Counted from the stretch's first letter, positions 1-7,074 are shown. The stretch: DNA of 12,092 nt from Saprospiraceae bacterium (GCA_013002475.1 JABDJM010000077.1:1-12092), one strand, 5' to 3'. Notes: generated by a model not told the origin, from the sequence alone. Program-made: numbers and translations.

Positions 1-1946
1 GGAGAATACACCAGGGAAGCAGCAGGCGTAACGAGCAGGTCGAAGTTCTCATTCTTATCCAACCTTACCGTTCCTGTAAGTTTAAACTTCCTGGTAAAAT
101 CTTTTTGTAAGCCAAGGTAAAATCCAACCTCAGAATTGCTGATTGTCACATCGGCCGTATCCTTGAATACAGTTCCCTCAGATTTAGGATTATACAAGCG
201 GTAGTTAGCTCCCACTTTGATATTGTCCATAAAAGGCGTTTCGAAATTGTACTCACCATGGACATGATACAGTGCAGACTTATCATAAAATCGTGTACCA
301 CCTTCTGTATTCTTTAAAGATATAAGGCTATCAAAGGCTGATTTAAAACGATCACTTCCTGGAACAAAGAAATCCGTGTCGTCAGGGACCAAGGGGTCTT
401 CCTGGTTAGCTACTGCTGCTGCTTCGGCATGCCATTGGGTTAGTTCTATCTGATTATCAGCCAACCATTGGAAGGCGCCCTCTTCGTCAAAGGTCACGAA
501 TATAGGAGGAGGAGCGGTCTCTGGTTTTGGGATGCCTCCCTCCAACATTTGACCATAAATATTATTTCTCCAGTACTCCGTATAATCCTGGTACCAGTTT
601 TCATTTGTTTTTGCCCGGTTTAGTAATTCCAAGGCAGTGAAGTAGGGATCATAGGAGTCGCCGGCATCCTCATGGGTGGCATAGGCTCTAATGAAGTATT
701 TATCCTTTTTTCTAAACTCAAGGCGATTCTGAAAAAACAGGATATTGCGTAAACTAAATCGATTATCACCCTGGTAGACGGTGGTTCCTGTTCCGAAACT
801 TGAGGAAAGAATTAACTCCGGCGATTCAAAGTCCTTGGACGGGTTCGTTCTAAAATGTACAGCAAGGTTTGCTTTGATATTTCGGGTATCGTAATCCACC
901 ACATCAATTTCATTATAACCCTGACGGTGAAAAATTCCAAGACCTGCTCTATCTGTCCTTACGTTTAAGGTATCACTAAAATCACCCAGTGAAAAGTATT
1001 CGTCCCCATAACTATTTACGCGGTCCCAACCTCCTGGGTTTCCTGTCGGGCTATCCGTATCATCAACGGCGTCATAGTTTTTCGCCTCCCAATCATCTGC
1101 TCTCAAGTATGAGAAATTCATTTTGTAAGCCATAAACGGATGGCCGTCCTTATTGTTAAATGCATCCGCCCAACGAAGAGCTCCGTTTACCATGTTTCTT
1201 TCTCCAGCCTTAACAAAGGCACCAAGTCCCTTTGAATAAAACGGATTCTTGGTTTCCATGCTGATCACACCATTGAATGCAGAGGGACCATAAAATGCGG
1301 ATGCAGCTCCCTGAATTATATCTACTCTGAGAACGTCTAATTCAGAGGAACCTAAAAAATTACCAAGTGAGAAGTTCAAACCCGGCGCCTGGTTGTCCAC
1401 GCCATCGATGATCTGAAGTGACCGTACTGGACTCGTGCTATTAAAGCCTCGAGTATTGATAACCTTAAATCCAAGACTGGCCGCAGTTAGGTCCACGCCT
1501 TTTAGGGCACCTAAACCATCATAAAAATTATCAGCGGGAGTTTCCTTTATCGCAAGTACATCCAATGACTCAACCGTAAGAGGAGCAGACTTCTGTTTTT
1601 CAGAAATTCTTTGCCCGGTTACCTCTACTGTTTCTGTCGTAAATCCAATTTCCTCCAGGTTTATCTTAACAGCATTTTCATCGTTGATAGTAAGGGGGAG
1701 TTCCTCATATCCTACGTAGGATATCATGACCGTTACTGGGAAAGGGCTTTCTGTTTTGAACTCAAAATTACCGTCAAAATCAGTGACGGTTCCTTCAGTG
1801 GTTCCGTCAACCAAAACACTGGCTCCGATGAGAGGTTCCCCATTTGTAGAGTCAATTACCTTTCCTCTTAAGGTGTTCTGTGCGACCAAAAACAGGGTCA
1901 CTGAACAAGCACAAAAGGTTAGAAGTAGTTTTTTTAAATAAATCAT
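1..1946 (-). CDS. TonB-dependent outer-membrane receptor, N-terminal part (runs off left edge)
   Basis: This is the N-terminal 648 residues of a TonB-dependent receptor, an outer-membrane beta-barrel importing a large or scarce ligand with energy from TonB/ExbBD. The minus frame is open from ATG 1944-1946 to the left edge in the parts I translated. Residues 1-22 form a Sec signal peptide (MIYLKKLLLTF..., probable cleavage VA|QN). Residues 25-110 are a carboxypeptidase-regulatory-like beta domain (GKVIDSTNGEPLIGASV, then ISYVGYEEL at 75-83). Residues 115-235 are the plug (INTRGFN 163-169, LQIIDGVDNQAPG, IIQGAASAFYGPSAFNGVISM), followed by barrel strands rich in aromatics and charge. The usual length is 900-1000 residues, so about a third is missing. 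It is not SusC-like: the SusC plug signature is absent and no susD partner is visible. The ligand cannot be told. The gene stands alone behind a 248-bp upstream gap. Confidence 0.95.
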   Translation of the reverse strand, partial: MIYLKKLLLTFCACSVTLFLVAQNTLRGKVIDSTNGEPLIGASVLVDGTTEGTVTDFDGNFEFKTESPFPVTVMISYVGYEELPLTINDENAVKINLEEIGFTTETVEVTGQRISEKQKSAPLTVESLDVLAIKETPADNFYDGLGALKGVDLTAASLGFKVINTRGFNSTSPVRSLQIIDGVDNQAPGLNFSLGNFLGSSELDVLRVDIIQGAASAFYGPSAFNGVISMETKNPFYSKGLGAFVKAGERNMVNGALRWADAFNNKDGHPFMAYKMNFSYLRADDWEAKNYDAVDDTDSPTGNPGGWDRVNSYGDEYFSLGDFSDTLNVRTDRAGLGIFHRQGYNEIDVVDYDTRNIKANLAVHFRTNPSKDFESPELILSSSFGTGTTVYQGDNRFSLRNILFFQNRLEFRKKDKYFIRAYATHEDAGDSYDPYFTALELLNRAKTNENWYQDYTEYWRNNIYGQMLEGGIPKPETAPPPIFVTFDEEGAFQWLADNQIELTQWHAEAAAVANQEDPLVPDDTDFFVPGSDRFKSAFDSLISLKNTEGGTRFYDKSALYHVHGEYNFETPFMDNIKVGANYRLYNPKSEGTVFKDTADVTISNSEVGFYLGLQKDFTRKFKLTGTVRLDKNENFDLLVTPAASLVYS

Positions 1947-2046
1947 CGACAACAAGTTTTCTACACCAAATCCCAAGATTTAAGATAATGCAAAAGGGTT
2001 TCTGCTTATTCATATTTAACAGTTCTGATCTGTCATATGAATAGCC

Positions 2047-2088
2047 AAACCAATTTTTAGATCATCTCAAAACCTAATCAATTGGTTT
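2047..2088. repeat. Inverted repeat in the gap upstream of the TonB receptor
   Basis: AAACCAATT (2047-2055) is repeated inverted as AATTGGTTT (2080-2088) around a 24-nt loop. On the minus strand it lies about 100 nt upstream of the receptor start codon. It could be an operator or an RNA stem in a long leader. It could also be a weak terminator for the phosphotransferase gene ending at 2195, but no good T-tract follows. The rest of 1947-2194 shows nothing else I can name. Confidence 0.35.
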
Positions 2089-2165
2089 TCTGGATATTAG
2101 ATTAGTGCAATTAATCGTAGAAGCTTACAATGAGGATTATATATTCATTCCCTTTGAGGAGATTC

Positions 2166-2173
2166 CAAATATA
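2166..2173 (-). promoter_or_regulatory. Possible -7 element for the TonB receptor gene
   Basis: On the minus strand this reads TATATTTG, an exact match to the Bacteroidota -7 consensus TAnnTTTG. No clear TTG -33 element lies 17-21 nt upstream, so the call is tentative. If used, transcription would start near 2160 and give the receptor mRNA an unusually long leader of about 210 nt. An inverted repeat (2047-2055 with 2080-2088) lies in that leader. Confidence 0.3.
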
Positions 2174-2194
2174 GGAAAAATGGTCATTTTGGCT

Positions 2195-3244
2195 TTAAGA
2201 TTGGCTACCATATTCGAACTTTTGCCTGGATAATTCGATCATTGCATTAGCCATATGGCCGAAAACCTTCATTCTTGGATCCGATGTTTCTCCATCAAAA
2301 TACCGCCTATATAATTGCTGTAGAATAATGGCTCCCTTCATATAACTAAAGCATTCGTACCAGGAAAGACCCGACAGATCAAGCCCTGAGGACTTCTGAT
2401 ACCAGTTTTTGAGCTTTTGTTTTTCCGGAAACCTCTCATCCAGGATCACTGGAAGGTTCTTAAAATCTTTGAGTCCTGGGTCCGGCCAAAAACTAAGGGT
2501 AGAAGAAAAATCCACCAAAGGGTCTCCTAAAGTGGTCATATCCCAATCGAAAATGGCTGTTACCTGATCGGGATTATCCGGCTGGAATTGACAATTGTCA
2601 GGTTTAATGTCGTTATGGATTATGGATACTCTTTGAGGGATTGGAAACTGATGCCCAAGCAGCTCAAAAATCTTATCCATTGTCTTGTTCTCCTCAGTTT
2701 TGGCATGGTTCCACCTTTGTTGCCAACCTTCCAATTGCCGCTCTAGAAATCCTTCAGGTTTTCCGAGATGAGAAAGTCCTTTTTCCTCCACATCAATTAA
2801 GTGGAGATCTACCTGCGCTTTGATCATTGCTTTTGAGACTCGGTCATATGCATCTGGGATCTCCAGAAAGCATTCAGGCATTTTCCGCCGGACGACCACC
2901 CCTTTTTTTCTTTCCATCAGGATGAAATCAGCACCAATGATCTTATCATCCGGACAATAATGATATGCACGGGGTGCTGGTGGGAAATACTTATACAATT
3001 CCGAGAGTACTCGGTACTCCCTTTTCATGGAGTGAGTCCCCGGTGCTAATTTTCCGAAGGGTGGTCTGCGCAAGACCAATTCCTTGTCTCCAAAAAGAAG
3101 TAGATAGGTTAAATTGGCATGTCCACCATGAAATTGCTGGACCTGAAAGTCTCCCGTCAATTCAGGAATTTTTTCTCTGAGGTAGGGCTCTAGATTTTTC
3201 CAATCCAGTTCTTCGCCCTTTCTGATTTCACTAGCTTTATCCAA
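2195..3244 (-). CDS. APH-fold phosphotransferase, ACAD10/ACAD11 kinase-domain type
   Basis: A 349-residue cytoplasmic protein of the phosphotransferase enzyme family (choline/aminoglycoside kinase fold). The nucleotide loop is GGHANLTYLL (40-49), followed by ELVLRRPP and the family signature REYRVLSEL (75-83). The catalytic Brenner motif is HNDIKPDN (210-217), and the metal-binding motif is DWDMTTLGDP (233-242). This arrangement matches stand-alone bacterial relatives of the N-terminal domain of ACAD10/ACAD11. That domain has been linked to phosphorylation of 4-hydroxyacyl-CoA in lipid breakdown, so true antibiotic resistance is unlikely. The start is TTG (3242-3244): an in-frame stop lies two codons upstream, the next Met is residue 73, and homologues, as I recall them, begin 8-10 residues before IRKGEEL. 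It is divergent from the MDR gene at 3316 across 71 bp. The usual acyl-CoA dehydrogenase partner is not in the window. Confidence 0.9.
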   Translation of the reverse strand: MDKASEIRKGEELDWKNLEPYLREKIPELTGDFQVQQFHGGHANLTYLLLFGDKELVLRRPPFGKLAPGTHSMKREYRVLSELYKYFPPAPRAYHYCPDDKIIGADFILMERKKGVVVRRKMPECFLEIPDAYDRVSKAMIKAQVDLHLIDVEEKGLSHLGKPEGFLERQLEGWQQRWNHAKTEENKTMDKIFELLGHQFPIPQRVSIIHNDIKPDNCQFQPDNPDQVTAIFDWDMTTLGDPLVDFSSTLSFWPDPGLKDFKNLPVILDERFPEKQKLKNWYQKSSGLDLSGLSWYECFSYMKGAIILQQLYRRYFDGETSDPRMKVFGHMANAMIELSRQKFEYGSQS

Positions 3245-3315
3245 CGTTTAAATTATTATTCTTTTTTGGAAAACCGAATATAGGGAGGCTGTTCCCCAGA
3301 AAAAAACGGCAAAGG

Positions 3316-4311
3316 ATGAAAGCATTAGAATTGAATCAGGAAAAGGAGTTGATGATAGTGGATGCTCCGGTTCCAAAAGTAAAACAAGGGTGGGTGCTGG
3401 TTAAACTAAGAACAGCCGCCTTAAACCATAGAGAAATCTGGATTTCCCAGGGATTATATCCAGGCCTTACATTGCCATGTATTCTTGGAGCGGACGGCGC
3501 AGGAGTAGTTGAAGAGGTGGGTGACGGAGTTTCCCGGGATTGGCTGGGGAAAGAAGTCATTTTGTATCCTGCATATGATTGGGGGCATGATGCTAACGTC
3601 CCATTAAAGACCTTCCGGGTTCTGGGCATGCCGGATCCGGGTACGATGGCGGAATACATTCTTGTTCCGGAGTCTAGTCTTTTTCAGAAACCTCCCCATC
3701 TAAGTTGGGATGAGGCCGCTGCCATTCCAGTAGCTGGTGTTACAGCCTGGCGAGCTTTGTTTGTCCATGGAAAAATAGAAGCGGGGAGCCGGATTTTGAT
3801 CACCGGGATCGGAGGGGGAGTTGCACAGGCTGGTTTATCCCTGGCGCTGGCAAAGGGAGCCACCGTTTTTGTTACGAGTTCTTCAGAGCATAAAATATCG
3901 GATGCTGTTTCAAAAGGTGCAGAGGGCGGGGTGAATTATAAGGACGAAGACTGGCCTTCGAAGCTCAAAGAATTATCTGGTGGAATTGATATGGTTTTGG
4001 ATAGCTCCCCGGCAAAGAATCTGGACGATTACTTCCGGTTCTTGAACTATGGAGGACGTATAGTGGTTTATGGATCCACTGGTTCCCGACATACCACCCT
4101 GAATATCAGCAAATTCTTTTTGAGGCATATTCAATTTATTGGGACCACAATGGGAAGTCCGAAGGATTTCTCGGATCTGTTGGAATTTATGGAAAGCCAT
4201 GAGATCCAGCCAGAAGTGTATAAATCGTTTGGTCTGTCTGAAGGCATTGAGGCGTTTGAGGAGTTGAAAAAGGGAGATCAGATCGGAAAGATTGTGCTCA
4301 GGATTGAATAA
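3316..4311 (+). CDS. Zinc-free MDR-family oxidoreductase (alcohol dehydrogenase/quinone reductase-like)
   Basis: A 331-residue medium-chain dehydrogenase/reductase. The N-terminal GroES-like domain (1-125) carries ALNHREIWISQGLYPG (35-50) and GADGAGVVEEVGDGV (58-72). The Rossmann domain has LITGIGGGVAQAG (161-173), where the glycine-rich AxxGxxG motif is present in variant form, followed by an acidic and serine-rich second strand end (TSSSEHK). It ends DQIGKIVLRIE, the normal C-terminus of the family. The structural-zinc cysteine quartet and the catalytic Cys-His pair are absent, so it is probably an NAD(P)H-dependent enoyl reductase or quinone-type reductase without zinc. The NHR...YPAYDWG pattern resembles the YogA-like branch. 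The start ATG follows AAAGG closely. Substrate is unknown; the context with a lipid-related kinase suggests acyl or aldehyde substrates. Confidence 0.88.
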   Translation: MKALELNQEKELMIVDAPVPKVKQGWVLVKLRTAALNHREIWISQGLYPGLTLPCILGADGAGVVEEVGDGVSRDWLGKEVILYPAYDWGHDANVPLKTFRVLGMPDPGTMAEYILVPESSLFQKPPHLSWDEAAAIPVAGVTAWRALFVHGKIEAGSRILITGIGGGVAQAGLSLALAKGATVFVTSSSEHKISDAVSKGAEGGVNYKDEDWPSKLKELSGGIDMVLDSSPAKNLDDYFRFLNYGGRIVVYGSTGSRHTTLNISKFFLRHIQFIGTTMGSPKDFSDLLEFMESHEIQPEVYKSFGLSEGIEAFEELKKGDQIGKIVLRIE

Positions 4312-4400
4312 GTGGAAAAGGGAATTTTGCTTTCTTTGCATTCTGAAAAAATCCCGCGGTGCAGATTTAGAGAAGAAGGGATAATGAGCAGAATAAATAT

Positions 4401-4487
4401 GCTCGCTTAGCTCAGTTGGTTTAGAGCGCCGCCTTGACAGGGCGGAGGTCACTGGTTCGAACCTGCCTGCCGGCAGGCAGGTCCAGT
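4401..4487 (+). pseudogene. Broken tRNA-Val(GAC) with a palindrome inserted in the T-loop
   Basis: A normal tRNA 5' portion is present: acceptor 5' arm GCTCGCT (4401-4407), D-stem GCTC/GAGC, and anticodon stem CCGCC/GGCGG around loop TTGACAG with anticodon GAC (4436-4438, valine). The T-stem ACTGG (4451-4455) is followed by TTCGAA, then a 20-bp palindrome (4462-4481), then T and CCAGT. Removing those 20 bp restores a perfect T-arm (ACTGG, TTCGAAT, CCAGT). The next seven bases (TGGATTA) do not pair with GCTCGCT, so the 3' acceptor strand is also lost. It should not yield a mature tRNA. An intact tRNA-Val with the same anticodon follows at 4560, so function is covered. Confidence 0.8.
4462..4481. 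repeat. Perfect 20-bp palindrome (REP-like) inside the tRNA relic
   Basis: CCTGCCTGCCGGCAGGCAGG is identical to its own reverse complement. From memory, sequences of this TGCCTGCCGGCAGGCA type recur in intergenic regions of Bacteroidota genomes, which would make this one copy of a dispersed palindromic element. That cannot be confirmed here, since this window holds a single copy. Confidence 0.8.
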
Positions 4488-4559
4488 TGGATTATAGTGA
4501 TGCTATTAGTATTAATGGGTCGAGTGTTTGAAATTGGAGAGTGAAGAAATATAATTATT

Positions 4560-4634
4560 GAGAGTGTAGCTCAGTTGGTTTAGAGCATTACCTTGACAGG
4601 GTAGGGGTCGGGGGTTCGAATCCCTCCACTCTCA
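4560..4634 (+). tRNA. tRNA-Val(GAC)
   Basis: A complete 75-nt cloverleaf. Acceptor GAGAGTG (4560-4566) pairs fully with CACTCTC (4627-4633), and the discriminator is A (4634). The D-stem is GCTC/GAGC. The anticodon stem TTACC/GGTAG encloses loop TTGACAG, giving anticodon GAC for valine codons GUC/GUU. The T-arm is GGGGG-TTCGAAT-CCCTC. CCA is not encoded, so it is added after transcription. It is probably co-transcribed with the tRNA-Pro 10 nt downstream. Confidence 0.96.
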
Positions 4635-4644
4635 CAATTGAATT

Positions 4645-4718
4645 CGGGATGTGGCGCAGTCCGGTAGCGCACACGGCTGGGGGCCGTGTGGTCGCAGGTT
4701 CAAATCCTGTCATCCCGA
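4645..4718 (+). tRNA. tRNA-Pro(GGG)
   Basis: A complete 74-nt cloverleaf. Acceptor CGGGATG (4645-4651) pairs with CATCCCG (4711-4717), and the discriminator is A (4718). The D-stem is GCGC/GCGC. The anticodon stem CACGG/CCGTG encloses loop CTGGGGG, giving anticodon GGG for proline codon CCC. The T-arm is GCAGG-TTCAAAT-CCTGT. CCA is not encoded. A terminator hairpin begins 14 nt downstream, marking this as the last gene of the tRNA cluster. Confidence 0.96.
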
Positions 4719-4731
4719 CAAGCACAACAAC

Positions 4732-4763
4732 AAGCCGATGCGAAAGCATCGGCTTTCTTATTT
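4732..4763 (+). terminator. Rho-independent terminator of the tRNA cluster
   Basis: AAGCCGATGC (4732-4741), a GAAA tetraloop and GCATCGGCTT (4746-4755) form a perfect 10-bp stem followed by TCTTATTT. The position directly after tRNA-Pro and the T-rich tail support termination on the plus strand. Confidence 0.85.
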
Positions 4764-4812
4764 AATGGGAGGATACCCAAGCTTTGCTTGACGGTATTCT
4801 CCCATTAAATAA
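4758..4812. repeat. Long 20-bp inverted repeat with nested stem
   Basis: Bases 4758-4777 pair with 4793-4812 over 20 positions with one G-U. Inside, CAAGC-TTT-GCTTG (4778-4790) adds a 5-bp tip, leaving only AC (4791-4792) bulged. A stem this long and regular is beyond what a terminator needs. It stands between the terminator hairpin and a third hairpin (4816-4823 with 4827-4834). All three are enclosed by ACAACAAC (4724-4731) and GTTGTTGT (4838-4845), giving a cloverleaf-like layout. Confidence 0.8.
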
Positions 4813-4844
4813 TCTCTTTTGTCGTAGACAAAGGTTTGTTGTTG

Positions 4845-5007
4845 TATTTCCAGCGAAGGATGTAAAAGGGTTCATTCTGCGCAGCCGGGTAAATCCGCTA
4901 AGGGCAATGAGCAATGAGCAATGAGCCTTGAGCAATTACTTTAACGCTTCTATTTCCAGCGAAGGATGTAATAGGATGCTATCGGTGCAGGCGGAAAGAT
5001 CCGTAAT
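4845..5007. repeat. Pair of degenerate direct repeats
   Basis: A 21-bp exact repeat (core TTTCCAGCGAAGGATGTAA) occurs at 4845-4865 and 4951-4971, 106 bp apart. The similarity continues more weakly for about 35 bp after each copy (GCGCAGCCGG...ATCCGCTAA against GGTGCAGGCGG...ATCCGTAA). Both copies therefore look like members of one dispersed non-coding repeat family rather than a chance match. Confidence 0.7.
4904..4924. repeat. Short tandem repeat, three copies of GCAATGA
   Basis: Three exact head-to-tail 7-mers, followed by an imperfect copy (GCCTTGA). It lies between the two direct repeats in the gene-free stretch and has no reading frame I would trust. Confidence 0.8.
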
Positions 5008-5016
5008 GAAAATTAC

Positions 5017-5079
5017 GCTCCTCTGGAGCTTGAGAAACCAACGTGAATTAAGGCTAGAGAAATCACGCCCCTCTGGGGC
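5017..5079. repeat. Two related small hairpins 50 bp apart
   Basis: GCTCC-TCT-GGAGC (5017-5029) and GCCCC-TCT-GGGGC (5067-5079) sit in similar surroundings (AATTACGC...TTGAGA and AATCACGC...TAAAGA). The stems differ by compensating changes (T-A against C-G), so the fold is kept while the sequence changes. They look like paired copies of a palindromic intergenic repeat. The rest of 4719-5230 holds no gene I can support. Confidence 0.65.
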
Positions 5080-5230
5080 TAAAGAGATCAGGGACGATAT
5101 ACGGACTTTCTTGCAGACTATGGAAAACAAACTTCTTCAAAATGGTGGCCTGCGAAAAATCAAAAAATAATCCCGCAACTTTTAGCCCTCAGTTTTATTT
5201 ACCTATTGTTGCATTTCAACCACATCTACT

Positions 5231-6097
5231 ATGAACAGTATACAGGAATTAATTTCCCTTTTGACTCTCGAAAAGCTTGATGAAGGCCTTTTTCGGGGAC
5301 AAAATTATCAAACTCCCTGGGGTCGTGTATTTGGAGGTCAGGTGCTGGGCCAGGCTTTGCATGCGGCCTACGCCACCGTTCCGTCAGATCGAATTGCCCA
5401 CTCACTCCATGGATATTTTATCCTGGCTGGAGACACCAGGAAGCCGATTATTTACCAGGTTGAGAACACAAGGGATGGAGGAAGTTTTACCACGAGAAGA
5501 ATCTCCGCTATTCAAAATGGCAGACCCATCTTTGTGATGGCAGTATCCTTTCAACGAAAACAGGAAGGTTTTGATCATCAGAATGCCATGCCTGAAGTTG
5601 AGGGGCCGGAAGGTTTGTTAACTGATATCCAGCAGGCCGAAAGTATTAAATCGATCATGCCGGATGTGTACGCAAAATTTAAAGCTCGCCAACAGAATGC
5701 TATAGAATTTCGGCCGGTAGAAGCATTGAATTTTGATTCCGATCAAGCGGGAAAAACCATTCGAAATGTATGGATGAAAACGGTGCAGGAGGTCGAACTG
5801 GATCTGCCAATGCAACATCAATTGTTAGCCTACGCTTCGGATTATGACCTGTTGCTTTCTGCTGTTTATCCTCACCGAAAAAAGGTAAAAGCAAACGAAC
5901 TTTTTATCGCCAGTTTGGACCACGCTATGTACTTCCATAGAGATTTTGACTTAAAGGATTGGCTATTGTTTGTGATCGACAGTCCTAGCGCGAGTAATTC
6001 CAGAGGTATGGGCTACGGCAGAATCTTTGATACGTCTGGTCGCCTTGTGAGTACTGTGATTCAGGAAGGATTAATAAGAGCTAAACGATCCAAATAA
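5231..6097 (+). CDS. tesB: Acyl-CoA thioesterase II (TesB type)
   Basis: A 288-residue double-hotdog acyl-CoA thioesterase that hydrolyses acyl-CoA to free acid and CoA in the cytoplasm. Its length matches E. coli TesB (286). The N-terminal hotdog carries FRGQNYQTPWGRVFGGQVLGQAL (21-43) and RDGGSFTTRR (81-90), both family hallmarks. The C-terminal hotdog holds the catalytic triad: Asp204 in YASDYD, Ser218 in ASLDHAMYFHR (E. coli has Thr here, and Ser is common), and Gln268 in TVIQEG. The start ATG has no clear Shine-Dalgarno, as is usual in Bacteroidota. It overlaps the next gene by one base (TAATG), so the two are almost certainly translated from one mRNA. No convincing promoter was found in the 60 bp upstream. 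Confidence 0.95.
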   Translation: MNSIQELISLLTLEKLDEGLFRGQNYQTPWGRVFGGQVLGQALHAAYATVPSDRIAHSLHGYFILAGDTRKPIIYQVENTRDGGSFTTRRISAIQNGRPIFVMAVSFQRKQEGFDHQNAMPEVEGPEGLLTDIQQAESIKSIMPDVYAKFKARQQNAIEFRPVEALNFDSDQAGKTIRNVWMKTVQEVELDLPMQHQLLAYASDYDLLLSAVYPHRKKVKANELFIASLDHAMYFHRDFDLKDWLLFVIDSPSASNSRGMGYGRIFDTSGRLVSTVIQEGLIRAKRSK

Positions 6098-7074
6098 TGA
6101 AAGCAATACTGTGTAGAGAATTTGGTCCACCCTCCAATCTCATTTATGAGGAGGTACCCAGACCTGTTCCAGGTCCTGGACAGGTTTTGGTAAAGGTGGC
6201 TGCCTGTTCGATAAATTTTCCAGATACCCTGATCCTGCGTGGCAGATATCAATTCAAGCCTGAGTTTCCTTTTTCTCCCGGAAGCAATATCGCGGGGCAG
6301 ATCATTGAAGTAGGTGATAAGGTAAATCACCTGAAGCCAGGCGATGAGATCATTGCGATCATGATCGCTGGAGGTCTTGCCGAATATGCAGTTGTGGATG
6401 TTCACATGTGTGTTCCAAAACCAGCGTCCATGGATATGGAAACCGGGGCTGCCTTTTTATATACTTATAGCACTTCCTTTTATGCTTTGCAAAGCAGAGC
6501 TCAGTTGAAAGCTGGAGAGACTGTCCTGATCCTTGGAGCGAGTGGAGGTGTAGGGATGTCATCTATAGAGATTGCCAAGGCTCTTGGTGCTACCGTGATT
6601 GCTGCTGCATCCTCGGATAAGAAGCTTGGACTTTGCTCCAATGCCGGCGCCGACCATTTGATCAATTATGAGAAGGAGGATCTAAAAGAGAGAGCAAAAG
6701 CTTTAACGGAAGGCAGGGGAGTTGACGTAGTGTTGGATCCGGTGGGAGGTAAGTATGCTCAACTAGCTTTGCGGGCAATTTCCTGGGAAGGACGTTACCT
6801 GGTCGTTGGTTTTGCAGCAGGAGAGATTCCGAAAATCCCGCTCAATCTTGTCCTGCTAAAAAGCTGTCAGCTGGTAGGAGTATTTCTGGGAGCATTTTCC
6901 ATGCACTTTCCTAAGGAGCGGAATATCCTGATGAAAGAGCTTTTGGATCTGTATGAACAAGGAAAATTCAAGCCTTACATTCATAAGACTTTTTCGCTCG
7001 AAGAAGCTCCTCAAGCATTACAAATGATGGAGAACCGGGAGGCCGCTGGGAAACTAGTGATTAAGGTTAGCTAA
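6097..7074 (+). CDS. NADPH:quinone oxidoreductase-like MDR protein
   Basis: A 325-residue zinc-free medium-chain reductase of the quinone-oxidoreductase branch. The GroES-like domain contains CSINFPDTLILRGRYQFKP (37-55) and SPGSNIAGQIIEVGDKV (60-76). The nucleotide-binding motif is LILGASGGVGMSSIEIAK (144-161), with AAASSDKK after the second strand favouring NADPH. DPVGG (214-218) is the usual family landmark. The C-terminus EAAGKLVIKVS is complete. Its ATG shares the last A of the tesB stop codon, indicating translational coupling. Probable role: reduction of an enone, quinone or enoyl-CoA in the same acyl-CoA pathway as the thioesterase. It is a distant paralogue of the MDR gene at 3316. 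Its stop codon directly abuts that of the convergent gene at 7075. Confidence 0.92.
   Translation: MKAILCREFGPPSNLIYEEVPRPVPGPGQVLVKVAACSINFPDTLILRGRYQFKPEFPFSPGSNIAGQIIEVGDKVNHLKPGDEIIAIMIAGGLAEYAVVDVHMCVPKPASMDMETGAAFLYTYSTSFYALQSRAQLKAGETVLILGASGGVGMSSIEIAKALGATVIAAASSDKKLGLCSNAGADHLINYEKEDLKERAKALTEGRGVDVVLDPVGGKYAQLALRAISWEGRYLVVGFAAGEIPKIPLNLVLLKSCQLVGVFLGAFSMHFPKERNILMKELLDLYEQGKFKPYIHKTFSLEEAPQALQMMENREAAGKLVIKVS

Noticed and set aside
1..1946. SusC/SusD-type polysaccharide utilisation locus
   Set aside because: The plug lacks the SusC signature, and no SusD-like lipoprotein or glycoside hydrolase gene is in the window.
2195..3244. Aminoglycoside resistance gene
   Set aside because: Although the fold is shared, the GGHANLTYLL and REYRVLSEL signatures fit the ACAD10/11-type lipid-related family better.
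3973..4452. 159-residue minus-strand frame
   Set aside because: It is antisense to the MDR gene and runs into the tRNA relic.
4845..5080. CRISPR array
   Set aside because: Repeats are few, of different families and irregularly spaced; there are no regular spacers and no cas genes.
4928..5170. 80-residue plus-strand reading frame with TTG start
   Set aside because: It overlaps the second direct repeat and both small hairpins, so its peptide is a translation of repeats; the start is TTG and no domain is seen.
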